A DNA stretch of 48,635 nt from Phycisphaerae bacterium (GTDB taxonomy: Bacteria > Planctomycetota > Phycisphaerae > UBA1845 > Fen-1342): assembly GCA_030612705.1 (NCBI GenBank), contig JAUWNI010000014.1, positions 1-48,635 of the forward strand, read 5' to 3'. A program made the position numbers and the translations under genes. Positions 1-8,047 of the stretch are shown piece after piece (position 1 is the first letter of the stretch; each line of letters opens with the position of its first letter). Below the pieces are notes generated by a model. The model was not told the DNA's origin and did not search any database. It saw only the letters and a program-made list of their open reading frames with translations.

Positions 1-311
1 AAACCCTTGTCGTAACCCGCCTGCAACATCGACGGCATGAGGCTCTCACGAAACTCCTGTTCGCTGAGAACCTCACGAATCTGCTGCTTCATCGCTTCCA
101 CTCGCGCGGCATCCTGATCTTGCGCGCTGTTGGCAATTAACCGATCCTGAAGATGTTCGATCTGCGTGCTTTGCTGTTCGAGCATGGTTTCGAGGCGGGC
201 GATCTGTTCCTGGTCGGCGGCACTGAGATCGCTACCGGCGAATACAGGCGCCGCAAAGACACCGACAATCAGGGCCACACACAAACTTCCTTGAGCAATT
301 TTCCTTATCAT
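1..311 (-). CDS. Porin-like exported protein, N-terminal part only
   Basis: The gene runs off the left edge; only about 103 N-terminal residues are present. It starts at ATG 309-311, with GGAG a few bases upstream. The product begins with a signal peptide (basic MIRK, a hydrophobic stretch, cleavage near VFA-GS at about residue 26). A Gln/Glu-rich heptad-like stretch follows at residues 30-80 and looks like a short coiled coil. The last visible residues, MLQAGYDKGF, resemble the join between the coiled coil and the beta-barrel in planctomycete phosphate-selective (OprO/OprP-type) porins, which continue with a hydrophobic barrel strand. The porin call is an inference from this architecture, because the barrel lies outside the window. 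It is divergent from dnaE. Confidence 0.55.
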   Translation of the reverse strand, partial: MIRKIAQGSLCVALIVGVFAAPVFAGSDLSAADQEQIARLETMLEQQSTQIEHLQDRLIANSAQDQDAARVEAMKQQIREVLSEQEFRESLMPSMLQAGYDKG

Positions 312-602
312 GCGAGAGTCTCCATCAAGACCGCGCCAAATTGATGACCTGGTGTTCCGCCCGTGAGCGCCTATTACAAGCCGCACACTGGAACCGGTTT
401 CTTCACCGCGCTAGAAGAACCGGCATAATCGGAGCCTTGCGCCAATACCATAACACAGCGGCAAGATTACTCATTTATCGGTTTCCCGTCGACAGGGGAA
501 AGTCAAGTTTTTTAAAATTTACAATGCCGTTTGCGAGTCGTGCCGGAGCCCCGTAGCATCGTAAAGATGCGGCCGTCTCTTTCGGCAAGGAGGTGCGAAA
601 CG
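312..602. other. Divergent intergenic region between porin-like gene and dnaE
   Basis: No convincing coding sequence. The stretch around 502-525 is distinctly AT-rich compared with its surroundings and contains TACAAT at 520-525, a plausible -10 element for dnaE. I see no well-spaced -35. A strong Shine-Dalgarno, AAGGAGGTG, lies at 587-595 just before dnaE. Confidence 0.35.
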
Positions 603-3600
603 ATGTCGCAGGCCGATCACGCGGACCCGCCGTTCGTTCACCTGCACGTTCACAGCGAGTACTCGCTGCTGGACGGGGCGTGTCGTATGGCTGATCTGGC
701 GCGGGTGGCGAAAGAGATGGGGATGCCGGCGATCGCCGTCACCGACCACGGGAATTTATTCGGGGCAATCGAGTTTTACACGGCGGCGAGGTCGGCGGGA
801 ATCAAGCCGATCATCGGGTGCGAGCTGTACCTTGCCCCGGGTGACCGTCGCGATAAGGAAGCGCAAGGTTTGCGCGAGGCCAGCTACCACCTGCTCCTGC
901 TGGCAATGAACATGATCGGGTATCACAACCTGATCAAGCTGGCGACGATTGGATACCTGGAGGGGTTCTACTACAAGCCGCGAATCGACAAGGAGGTGCT
1001 CCGAGAGCACGCCGAGGGGCTGATTGGGCTAAGCGGGTGTCTGGGCGGGGAGATTCCGCAGAAGCTGATCAGCGGCGATTACGATGCCGCCAAAAAACTG
1101 ACCGAGGAGTATCTCGGAATCTTCGGCCCCGAGCGTTTTTTCCTGGAACTGCAAAATCACGGGATGGAGGAGCAGGAGCGGATCAACCCGGAGCTGGCCG
1201 ATTTGGCAAGGCGGCTGGGCGTCGGGACGATCGCGAGTAACGACGTACACTACCTGACGCACGACGATGTTGAAGCGCACGATGTGCTGTGCTGCATCGC
1301 GACGCGGTCGCGCGTGAGCGAGGAGAATCGCTTCAAATTCCCCAGCGATCAGTTTTATCTCAAATCGCCGAGCGAGATGGCCGCCGCCCTGCCCGCGTAT
1401 CCCGAGGCGCTGGCCAATACGCTACGTGTGGCGGAGATGTGCGAGGTCGAGTTCGATTTCAGCAGGCGTTACGCACCGAAGTACGAACCGCCGGCGGGCA
1501 AGACCGCCGACGAGTACCTGCGCGAACTGGTCTATGCTGGGGCACGGCGGCGTTACGGCGAGATCAATGACGAGCTGCGCGAGCGGATCGATTACGAGCT
1601 CGAGGTTATCAGCGGGAAAGGCTTCAGCGGCTACTTCCTGATCGTGTGGGATTTCGTCCGTTACGCCCGCGAGAACGACATTCCATCGGTGGCGCGCGGC
1701 AGCGGTTGCAGCACGGTGGTCGGTTACTGTCTGTGGATCAGCACGGTCGACCCGCTGCATTACGGGCTGTATTTCGAGCGTTTCATGGACCCGGAACGCG
1801 ACGAGATGCCCGACATCGACATCGACATCTGCCAGGATCGCCGCCAGGACGTCATCAACTATGTCCGCGAGAAATACGGGCACGTGGCGCAGATCATCAC
1901 CTTCGGGCGGCTCAAGGCGCGGGCGGCGATCCGCGACATCTGCCGAACGTTGGACGTTCCGCTCACCCAGGCGGACCGGGTTGCCAAGCTCGTCCCGGAA
2001 GAGCTGAAAATGACAATCGACAAGGCGCTCAAGCGCGAGCCCGAGTTGAAGAAGCTCTACAACGACGACCCGACGATCCACAAGGTGCTCGACATCGGTC
2101 GGCGACTGGAGGGGTTGGCACGGCACGCTTCCGTACACGCCGCCGGGGTGGTCATCGCGGACCAGCCGTTGGATGAATTGATACCGCTCTACAAGCCGAC
2201 GGACTCGAAGGACGTGATGACGCAGTTCGAGGGGCCGACGGTCGAGAAGGTCGGGCTGCTCAAGATGGATTTCCTGGGGCTGCGAACGCTCTCGCAGATT
2301 CACCGGGCCCGCGAGCTCGTCAAGAAACACCACGGCGTCACGCTCGATCTCGAAAAACTCGATCTGACCGACCAGCGCGTTTACGAGCTGCTCCAACGGG
2401 GCGAAACGCGCGGCATCTTCCAGTTCGAATCGGGCGGGATGCGCGACGTGCTGATGAAGATGAAGCCGAACCGCATCGAGGACCTGATCGCCGCCAACGC
2501 GCTCTTTCGCCCGGGACCGATGGAGTACATCGATGAGTACGTGGCCCGGAAGCACGGCCGCAAGCAGTGGTCGACCCCGCACGAGAAGATGACGGAGGTC
2601 CTGGCCGAGACGTACGGGATCATGGTTTACCAGGAGCAGGTTTCGCGGCTGGTGAATCGGCTGGGGGGTGTGCCGCTACGTCGGGCGTTCCGGCTGGCCA
2701 AGGCGATCTCGAAAAAGAAAGGGGCAATGATCCGCGCCGAGCGCGAGCCGTTTCTGGAGGGCGCGGTTGCCAGTGGGGTGAAACGTGAGACGGCCGAGCA
2801 GATCTTCGCGGACATTCTCAAGTTCGGCGGGTACGCGTTCAACAAAGCGCATTCGACGGGCTATGCCGTGGTCGCGTTTCAGACGGCTTATCTGAAGACG
2901 TACTACCCGGCCGAGTTCATGGCCGCCGTGCTGACTTACGAAAGCGGGAGCACGACGAAGGTGGCCGAGTACATCGACGAATGCCGGCACGTTCGCCAGC
3001 GGGACGGCTCGGTCGGCATCCCGGTCAAGCCGCCGGACGTGAACGAGAGTGACGAGGCGTTCACGGTTGTCTATCCAAAGGTACTGAAGAGAGAGGCCGA
3101 GGGGCCGAGGGGCCGAGGGGCCAGGGATCGCGGAGAGATTCGTTTCGGACTGGCGGCGATCAGCGGTATCGGCCACAAGGCGGTTCAGGCGATTCTGGTA
3201 GCGCGCGACGAAGGCGGGCCGTTCGAAGACATCTTCGATTTTTGCGAGCGGGTCGATCTAAGCGCGGTCAACCGGGCGGCGCTGGAAGCGCTCATCAAGG
3301 CGGGGGCATTCGACGGCACGGGGGCGATGCGGCGGGCTTTAATAGCCGTGGTCGAAGACGCGATACAGATGGGGCAAAACGTGCAGCGCGACAAGAAAGC
3401 CGGGCAGCTCGATATGTTCGGCAGCTTCGGCGAAGCCGCCCCGCTCCCCAAGCCGCGCATCGGCGACGAGGAATGGACCGACGCCGAGATGCTGACGTAC
3501 GAGAAGGCCACGCTGGGCTTTTACATCACCAAGCATCCGCTGACGCAGTATGCCGAACTGGTCAAGGCGTTCAGCACGACCGATACGGCGGCGTTGCGGG

Positions 3601-4190
3601 CGGGGGGTAACGGCGGCCAGGAGCGACGGGGCAACAGCGTGACCGTGACGCTCGGCGGCCTGGTCTCGAAGGTGCGCAATGTTGTGATCCGCAACGGTCC
3701 CAGCGCGGGCAAGAAAATGCTGATCGCGGTGATCGAGGATTTCGTCGGCTCGATCGAGGCGGTCGTCTTTCCGGACCAGTTGGCCGATGCGAAAACCCTG
3801 CTCAAGCCCGACGCGGTGGTGTTCGTCGAGGGCAGCGTGGATCGGCGGCGCGAGGAACCGAGCCTGCGGGTGAATCGGATCATCCCGATCGAAGCGGCCC
3901 GCCGTGAGCTTTCGCAACATCTGATCGTACAACTGCGCACGATGGGCGGCCGATCGGAAGTGCTGCCCGAGCTGCGAGAACTGTGCCGGAACTACCGCGG
4001 CAAATGCTCGTTGCTGCTGCAAGTCAGCTCGCCGGAAGGCTGGGTGACCACGATCAAGCCGAAGGCCCGCGGCCTGACGGCGGTTGATCCGTGCAACGAG
4101 TTTCTCGAGCAGTTGGAGTCGCTCGTCGGGACGGGCAACATTCGCTGCGGAGGCTCGCGGGGAACGATTGCGGCGAGTGCCGCGCGCTGA
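603..4190 (+). CDS. dnaE: DNA polymerase III subunit alpha
   Basis: Replicative DNA polymerase catalytic subunit, 1195 residues, full family length. I chose ATG 603 over the upstream in-frame start at 531 because AAGGAGGTG (587-595) is ideally spaced and the product then begins just before the PHP domain. The PHP domain (about 11-280) carries all nine metal-ligand positions known from proofreading DnaE proteins: H15, H17, D24, H49, E74, H96, then Cys in LSGC and Asp/His in SNDVHY. The polymerase core has PDIDIDI (catalytic Asp pair) and KMDFLGL. Helix-hairpin-helix and OB-fold (VTVTLGGLVSKVR) regions follow. An unusual in-frame insert at about 829-845 (EAEGPRGRGARDRG) is encoded by an 8-bp tandem repeat just before the conserved RFGLAAI segment. 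The C-terminus is short and holds no extra domain. Confidence 0.97.
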   Translation: MSQADHADPPFVHLHVHSEYSLLDGACRMADLARVAKEMGMPAIAVTDHGNLFGAIEFYTAARSAGIKPIIGCELYLAPGDRRDKEAQGLREASYHLLLLAMNMIGYHNLIKLATIGYLEGFYYKPRIDKEVLREHAEGLIGLSGCLGGEIPQKLISGDYDAAKKLTEEYLGIFGPERFFLELQNHGMEEQERINPELADLARRLGVGTIASNDVHYLTHDDVEAHDVLCCIATRSRVSEENRFKFPSDQFYLKSPSEMAAALPAYPEALANTLRVAEMCEVEFDFSRRYAPKYEPPAGKTADEYLRELVYAGARRRYGEINDELRERIDYELEVISGKGFSGYFLIVWDFVRYARENDIPSVARGSGCSTVVGYCLWISTVDPLHYGLYFERFMDPERDEMPDIDIDICQDRRQDVINYVREKYGHVAQIITFGRLKARAAIRDICRTLDVPLTQADRVAKLVPEELKMTIDKALKREPELKKLYNDDPTIHKVLDIGRRLEGLARHASVHAAGVVIADQPLDELIPLYKPTDSKDVMTQFEGPTVEKVGLLKMDFLGLRTLSQIHRARELVKKHHGVTLDLEKLDLTDQRVYELLQRGETRGIFQFESGGMRDVLMKMKPNRIEDLIAANALFRPGPMEYIDEYVARKHGRKQWSTPHEKMTEVLAETYGIMVYQEQVSRLVNRLGGVPLRRAFRLAKAISKKKGAMIRAEREPFLEGAVASGVKRETAEQIFADILKFGGYAFNKAHSTGYAVVAFQTAYLKTYYPAEFMAAVLTYESGSTTKVAEYIDECRHVRQRDGSVGIPVKPPDVNESDEAFTVVYPKVLKREAEGPRGRGARDRGEIRFGLAAISGIGHKAVQAILVARDEGGPFEDIFDFCERVDLSAVNRAALEALIKAGAFDGTGAMRRALIAVVEDAIQMGQNVQRDKKAGQLDMFGSFGEAAPLPKPRIGDEEWTDAEMLTYEKATLGFYITKHPLTQYAELVKAFSTTDTAALRAGGNGGQERRGNSVTVTLGGLVSKVRNVVIRNGPSAGKKMLIAVIEDFVGSIEAVVFPDQLADAKTLLKPDAVVFVEGSVDRRREEPSLRVNRIIPIEAARRELSQHLIVQLRTMGGRSEVLPELRELCRNYRGKCSLLLQVSSPEGWVTTIKPKARGLTAVDPCNEFLEQLESLVGTGNIRCGGSRGTIAASAAR
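3093..3124 (+). repeat. 8-bp tandem repeat inside dnaE
   Basis: Four near-identical 8-bp units of the form GGGGCCGA lie at 3093-3100, 3101-3108, 3109-3116 and 3117-3124; the first and last each carry small changes. They encode a Gly/Arg/Pro-rich loop. The unit length is not a multiple of three, so gain or loss of one unit would shift the dnaE frame. Confidence 0.8.
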
Positions 4191-4244
4191 GGCACGATAC
4201 TTCATGTGGCGGCCGAGGAAGCCCGAACGGTTTCCGATATTCAA

Positions 4245-4272
4245 CGGCCGACACGGGGTCGGCCGCTACAGT
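4245..4272 (+). repeat. Fragment of palindromic repeat family R3
   Basis: The sequence CGGCCGACACGGGGTCGGCC followed by GCTACAGT matches the inner part of the R3 element at 31641-31778. CGGCCGA and TCGGCC can pair as a short hairpin. It lies between dnaE and the next gene. The rest of this 187-bp gap holds only TATAAT at 4337-4342, without a clear -35. Confidence 0.6.
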
Positions 4273-4377
4273 GCCAATCGCAAATACGACTTTTACACCG
4301 GCCTGCTCCGGGGCTCGCGGTCTGCCGATGCGGCGCTATAATCGGTCCTTGCACGGAGCACAAAGGAGTGTTGAAAC

Positions 4378-4920
4378 GTGGGTAACGAATGGGAGATGCC
4401 GCGACGTGGCGAGGCTTGCGCCATTTGTCAGCACACGTTTGAGCCTGGGGAGGCGATACAAGCGTACCTGTTCGAGTCGCCACGGGGGTACGAGCGGCGC
4501 GATTATTGTGTGAATTGCCGGCCGCCGGACGAGGTCTTCGCGATCGGATCGTGGCAGACACATCGGCCGCGGCCGGCGGCGAAAAAGCTGTATTCGTTCG
4601 ATCGTGAGGCGATCCAACGCTTCTTCGAGCAACTGGAAGACGCGGACACGCGCGAGAAGCGGCAACTGCGCTTCGTGTTGGCGCTACTGTTGTGGCGAAA
4701 GAAGGCGCTGAAGTTCGATCGCAGTGAGACGGATGACGGTCGTGAAGTGTGGCACTTCGTCGTTCCGCGCAGCGAGACGGCACACGCGGTTGTCCGGCCC
4801 GATCTCAATGAAGATCAGCTCGAACAGCTCGGGGAGCAGTTGGAAGGGTTGCTGACGGGCGAAGTCGACGATTTGAACGCCGTCGTGTCAAACCCGAATG
4901 AGGACCAGGTTGATGCATAA
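4378..4920 (+). CDS. Zinc-ribbon protein of unknown function
   Basis: 180 residues, starting at GTG 4378 with AAAGGAGTG at 4362-4370. The N-terminal third has two CxxC pairs (C14/C17 and C44/C47) spaced like a treble-clef or ribbon zinc site. After it comes an alpha-helical, Glu/Arg-rich middle (about 75-125) and an acidic C-terminal tail rich in Asp/Glu/Gln. There is no signal peptide, so it is probably cytoplasmic. Its last 8 bases overlap the start of the following lipoprotein gene (ATGCATAA), which suggests translational coupling. I recognise the general type from planctomycete genomes but know no function for it. Confidence 0.8.
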   Translation: MGNEWEMPRRGEACAICQHTFEPGEAIQAYLFESPRGYERRDYCVNCRPPDEVFAIGSWQTHRPRPAAKKLYSFDREAIQRFFEQLEDADTREKRQLRFVLALLLWRKKALKFDRSETDDGREVWHFVVPRSETAHAVVRPDLNEDQLEQLGEQLEGLLTGEVDDLNAVVSNPNEDQVDA

Positions 4921-5857
4921 CGATTTGCGCGGGCCGTGCCTGACAACCGTGCTGCTTATTCCGACGTTGCTGCTCGCCGGGTGCGACGGGACCGGCGGGA
5001 TGCGGACGAGCGGCGTCAAGCCGGTCCCGCCACGGGATGCGCGCGAGGCGATGCGGCGGATCAACGCGAACCTGGAAAAGATCGAGGGGGCACTGTATTG
5101 CAAGGCCCTGACGTCGTTTCGGTTTCGTGACGCAAATGGAAGGGACAGGCGGTTCATCGGACATCCGGCGACGGTGATCTTCGAGGCGCCGCGGTGCTTA
5201 TACTTCGACATCAAGAGCTCGCTGGCCGGGAGCGTCGCTCGTATCGGCTCGAACGACGAGCAATATTGGTTGTGGGTTGATACGCCCGAAACAAGAAAGC
5301 TCTGGTACGGCGATTGGCAAACGCTCAAGGGGGGGCATGCCCGACCGATGGCGGTGCCGCCCGACCAGTTGCTCGACGCATTGATGATGCGGCCGTTGCC
5401 GAAGTGGCTGGACGGAGCGTTGAATCCACTCCTGCGAATCAACGGCAACGACCACCGGCTGCTGTTCGTCGGGCTGGACGAACTGGGCTGGACATATGCG
5501 AAGCGGGAACTCGTGCTCGATCACCGGCCGCCGTACATGCCTGTGGAGATCATCGACCGGCTGCGTGACGGGCGGGTGGTGATGCACGCGTACTTGAGGA
5601 AGTACCGCCCGGTGAAGGGCACGGGGCCGGCCGGTCCATACACGGCACGGAAATACGTCGTGTACTGGGAACTGGATCGGGCCGAGATGCGGCTGGACTT
5701 TTCGGAGGTACGCTACCGGAGCAAGGACATGCCCTTCTGCGAGTTTCCCGAGGGGTGGGAAGGCGAGCTTGAATCGCTCGACGAGCCGCCGAGGGTCGAT
5801 CTTACCGGCACGGCACAGCGCGGCCGTTGGCCGCAACCAAAGGGGCATGGGGATTGA
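4913..5857 (+). CDS. Lipoprotein, possibly LolA/LolB-like fold
   Basis: 314 residues. ATG 4913 is preferred to ATG 4898 because GAGGA at 4900-4904 is well placed for it. It has a type II signal peptide with lipobox LLAGC (C24), so it is predicted to be lipid-anchored. The mature part begins with a helix (MRRINANLEKIEGAL), then alternating beta-type segments (ATVIFEAPRCLYFDI, EQYWLWVDTPETRKLWYGDW) that resemble the half-barrel of LolA/LolB or DUF4292-like lipoproteins; this is an inference from pattern only. The stop codon TGA at 5855-5857 falls inside a short repeat (5853-5883). It is coupled to the zinc-ribbon gene upstream. Confidence 0.75.
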   Translation: MHNDLRGPCLTTVLLIPTLLLAGCDGTGGMRTSGVKPVPPRDAREAMRRINANLEKIEGALYCKALTSFRFRDANGRDRRFIGHPATVIFEAPRCLYFDIKSSLAGSVARIGSNDEQYWLWVDTPETRKLWYGDWQTLKGGHARPMAVPPDQLLDALMMRPLPKWLDGALNPLLRINGNDHRLLFVGLDELGWTYAKRELVLDHRPPYMPVEIIDRLRDGRVVMHAYLRKYRPVKGTGPAGPYTARKYVVYWELDRAEMRLDFSEVRYRSKDMPFCEFPEGWEGELESLDEPPRVDLTGTAQRGRWPQPKGHGD

Positions 5858-5883
5858 CGATTGAAGATTGACGATTGGGGATT
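5853..5883 (+). repeat. Short direct-repeat motif R8, copy a
   Basis: ATTGACGATT occurs twice with a related ATTGAAGATT unit between. The reverse-complement form occurs at 17526-17564. The copy supplies the stop codon of the lipoprotein gene ending at 5857. Confidence 0.6.
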
Positions 5884-5928
5884 ATTGTTGGGCTGCGCAG
5901 TTGAGATCACCTACTTTGAACTCTGGAC

Positions 5929-6012
5929 GGGGGGTGGCACGGTCAAGCGAAGCTTGGCCGTGGTTGGCGCTCAACATGCACGGCATGGCTGCGCCAGACC
6001 GTGTCACCCCCC
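5929..6012 (+). repeat. Palindromic repeat R4, short copy
   Basis: Left arm GGGGGGTGGCACGGTC (5929-5944) pairs with the right arm GACCGTGTCACCCCCC (5997-6012), one mismatch in 16. The inner part, AAGCGAAGCTTGGCCGTGG, can form a smaller stem. The outer arms match those of the longer R4 copy at 19861-20041. It lies just upstream of the RDD protein gene. Confidence 0.75.
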
Positions 6013-6107
6013 GCGGCGTGAAAAAATCTTCGCGGGAAGCGAAGAAAACCATCGTTAGTAGTACAGGAAGAGCTGGGCCGACCGTGATACGCACTCGCTC
6101 CTCGATT

Positions 6108-7835
6108 ATGCGACTACTTCGGCAACCAAGTTGGTTGTGCTTGGCGATCGTGCTCTGGCTGTGTACGGCGGCGGCCTCGGCGCAGCCGGCCGGTCCGCCG
6201 GGAGAGGAGAGGCAGCAGATTCGCATAGCCGCCGACGAGCGCCACCTGTGGCTGGTGGTGGTGAGCGGGTCGCAATCGCGGTTGTTCTTTCGCGAAGCGA
6301 GTGGAAACTTCGACCTGGGACGTTCGACGAATCGGCGGATCGTGGCGCAGACGGTGCTGAACCGCGACCTGCTGGTTTTTTTCGACGATGGGGCCGTCTA
6401 CCGCTACTGCCCGGATTCGACGCGCCCGACGGCGGAAGCGGTGTTGCCGCAACGGGAGTCGCCGCTGGAAATGGTCAGCGGGGACGGGTTGGTTTACGCG
6501 ATTATTTCGTCCGCCGCGGCGGGGGAACTGCCGGCGGCGGTTACGGACGAGGCGAAGCCCGCGTCGCAACCGTTTGATCCGGGCGAATCCCCCTACAGTT
6601 TGGTGATTTATAACGGGCGTACGTGGTCGGCCGTGGCCGCTTTGCCGGCTTTGGTGCAGCCGCCCGGCGACGCGCGGCCGCGACTCTGCCTGGTTCAAGA
6701 CAAGCTGCTGCTGTTTACCCCGGGCGAACAGCCGAACCAACTCCACTATTTCTATTACGACGACGAGAACCGGCAGTGGATTTCGCGGGGGACGATCGGC
6801 GTGCCGCGGGCGGTGGAATATTGGGTGGTTGACTTCAGCCGGGTGCCGACGCTGGTGACGGTTGTGCCGGCAACATCGGGCGGCGAGGAGTTGAGCGTGT
6901 TTCGGCTGCTGGGCGATGTCGTCCAGGCAGATGCCACCAACTGGCGGCCGGCCGAGCTGAAGCTGTCGGATTTGCCGGAAGACGTGACGATCGCGCGCTA
7001 CGGCGGAGCGTTCGGCTTTAATCAGCACATCGGTCTGTTGGCGCTGGATGGCGGCGGTGAGGCGTATCTGCGTTTTGCACGCATCTCGGACCCACCGGCC
7101 GAGCCGACGCTGCCGGTGAAGCAGGTGCTGGTGGAGCCGGGGGTGCTGCTTCGTAATCAGGGTATATTGCAGATCTTCACGTGGGTCCTGCTGCTGGGTG
7201 TACTGAGCGGGTTGTTTGTGTTTCGCCGGGGCAGCATGGTCCGCGTGGTCGAGCTGCCGCCGAATTGCGCCCTGGCGCTGAACGTGCAGCGGATGGCGGC
7301 GTGGCTGATCGATTTTACGCCGTTCACACTGGCTGTCGCCGTTCTGATGGATATACCGTGGGGCAAAGGGTTAAGTACCTTGGCATTCTGGGGGATCAGT
7401 CCGGACCCGGAGGGCGGGGTGCCGGAGCAACATGTGTTCCTATGGTGGGGGTTTAGCGTCGCTTGTTACACGACGTACTCGCTCGTGATGGAGCTAATCT
7501 CGCGGCGTACGGTTGGCAAGGTGATCGCGCGGGTGTACCTGCTTTCCGAAGCCGGGACCCGGCCCACCGCGGGTCAGGTCTTGACGCGGAATCTGACACG
7601 TCTGATCGAGTTCATGCCGCAGTTCTGGATTTTCGTGGTGCTGGTAATGCTGTCGCGCAACCGGCAGCGGATGGGTGACATCTTTGCCCGAACGGTTGCG
7701 ATTCGGCTGCTGCCGGAGAAACCAGCCTCCAAGGCAAACGGAGACAAGACAGAAACGCGGCCTGAATCCGACAGCACTGATTCGACCGAAGAGAACAACG
7801 AGAAACCGGAATCATCCGAGCCGGATGATGATTAG
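6108..7835 (+). CDS. Exported N-terminal domain with C-terminal RDD membrane domain
   Basis: 575 residues from ATG 6108; GTG 6084 is an alternative with a weak AGGAAG site. A signal peptide (MRLLRQPSWLCLAIVLWLC, cleavage near ASAQ) leads into a roughly 330-residue extracytoplasmic region rich in short beta-strands (DERHLWLVVVSG and DLLVFFDDGAVYRY repeats), which looks like a beta-propeller. A transmembrane helix (IFTWVLLLGVLSGLFVF) precedes an RDD domain with RMAAWLIDF, two further hydrophobic helices and the LSRNRQRMGDIFARTVAIRL motif. The tail is acidic and hydrophilic. RDD domains are membrane modules of mostly unknown, possibly transport-related role. The TAG stop at 7833-7835 coincides with the first bases of a MITE-like element. 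Confidence 0.85.
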   Translation: MRLLRQPSWLCLAIVLWLCTAAASAQPAGPPGEERQQIRIAADERHLWLVVVSGSQSRLFFREASGNFDLGRSTNRRIVAQTVLNRDLLVFFDDGAVYRYCPDSTRPTAEAVLPQRESPLEMVSGDGLVYAIISSAAAGELPAAVTDEAKPASQPFDPGESPYSLVIYNGRTWSAVAALPALVQPPGDARPRLCLVQDKLLLFTPGEQPNQLHYFYYDDENRQWISRGTIGVPRAVEYWVVDFSRVPTLVTVVPATSGGEELSVFRLLGDVVQADATNWRPAELKLSDLPEDVTIARYGGAFGFNQHIGLLALDGGGEAYLRFARISDPPAEPTLPVKQVLVEPGVLLRNQGILQIFTWVLLLGVLSGLFVFRRGSMVRVVELPPNCALALNVQRMAAWLIDFTPFTLAVAVLMDIPWGKGLSTLAFWGISPDPEGGVPEQHVFLWWGFSVACYTTYSLVMELISRRTVGKVIARVYLLSEAGTRPTAGQVLTRNLTRLIEFMPQFWIFVVLVMLSRNRQRMGDIFARTVAIRLLPEKPASKANGDKTETRPESDSTDSTEENNEKPESSEPDDD

Positions 7836-7997
7836 TGCTCTGTCAACGCTGGTCCGATGACTCATCGTTGATTGGGTGGTCCACCTCTTTAGAGGTGGGG
7901 GGACACGAATAGGGCTTCGATTCGCGTCCCCCACGGCTAAAGCCATGGGCCACCCATCCATCAGTAGAACGTTGGCCGAGCGCTAGATAAAGCACTA
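7833..7997. mobile_element. MITE-like element 1 carrying palindrome R1
   Basis: A 165-bp segment bounded by imperfect terminal inverted repeats: TAGTGCTCTGTCAACGCTGG at the left and the complement of TAGTGCTTTATCTAGCGCT at the right. The same termini bound the element at 18568-18774. The inner part is a diverged R1 palindrome (7874-7955). The ends begin and finish with TA, as expected for IS630/Tc1-type insertion at TA. No transposase is encoded. Confidence 0.65.
7874..7955 (+). repeat. Palindromic repeat R1, copy 1 (diverged)
   Basis: Shares GGACACGAAT, GATTCGCGTCCCCCACGGC and AAAGCCATGGGCCACCC with the other R1 copies, but has GGTCCACCTCTTTAGAGGTG in place of the standard left part; the change keeps its own local stem. 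It is nested inside MITE-like element 1. Confidence 0.85.
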
Positions 7998-8047
7998 CAT
8001 TACCCGGCGGATCGCGACCCTATTTGCTACTTGCAAAGGTGAACGGA

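Noticed and set aside
1422-2582. Long minus-strand reading frame (386 codons) opposite dnaE
   Set aside because: It is the antisense shadow of a clear polymerase gene in GC-rich DNA; it has no Shine-Dalgarno, no family motif, and an Arg/His/Asp-rich composition typical of such shadows.
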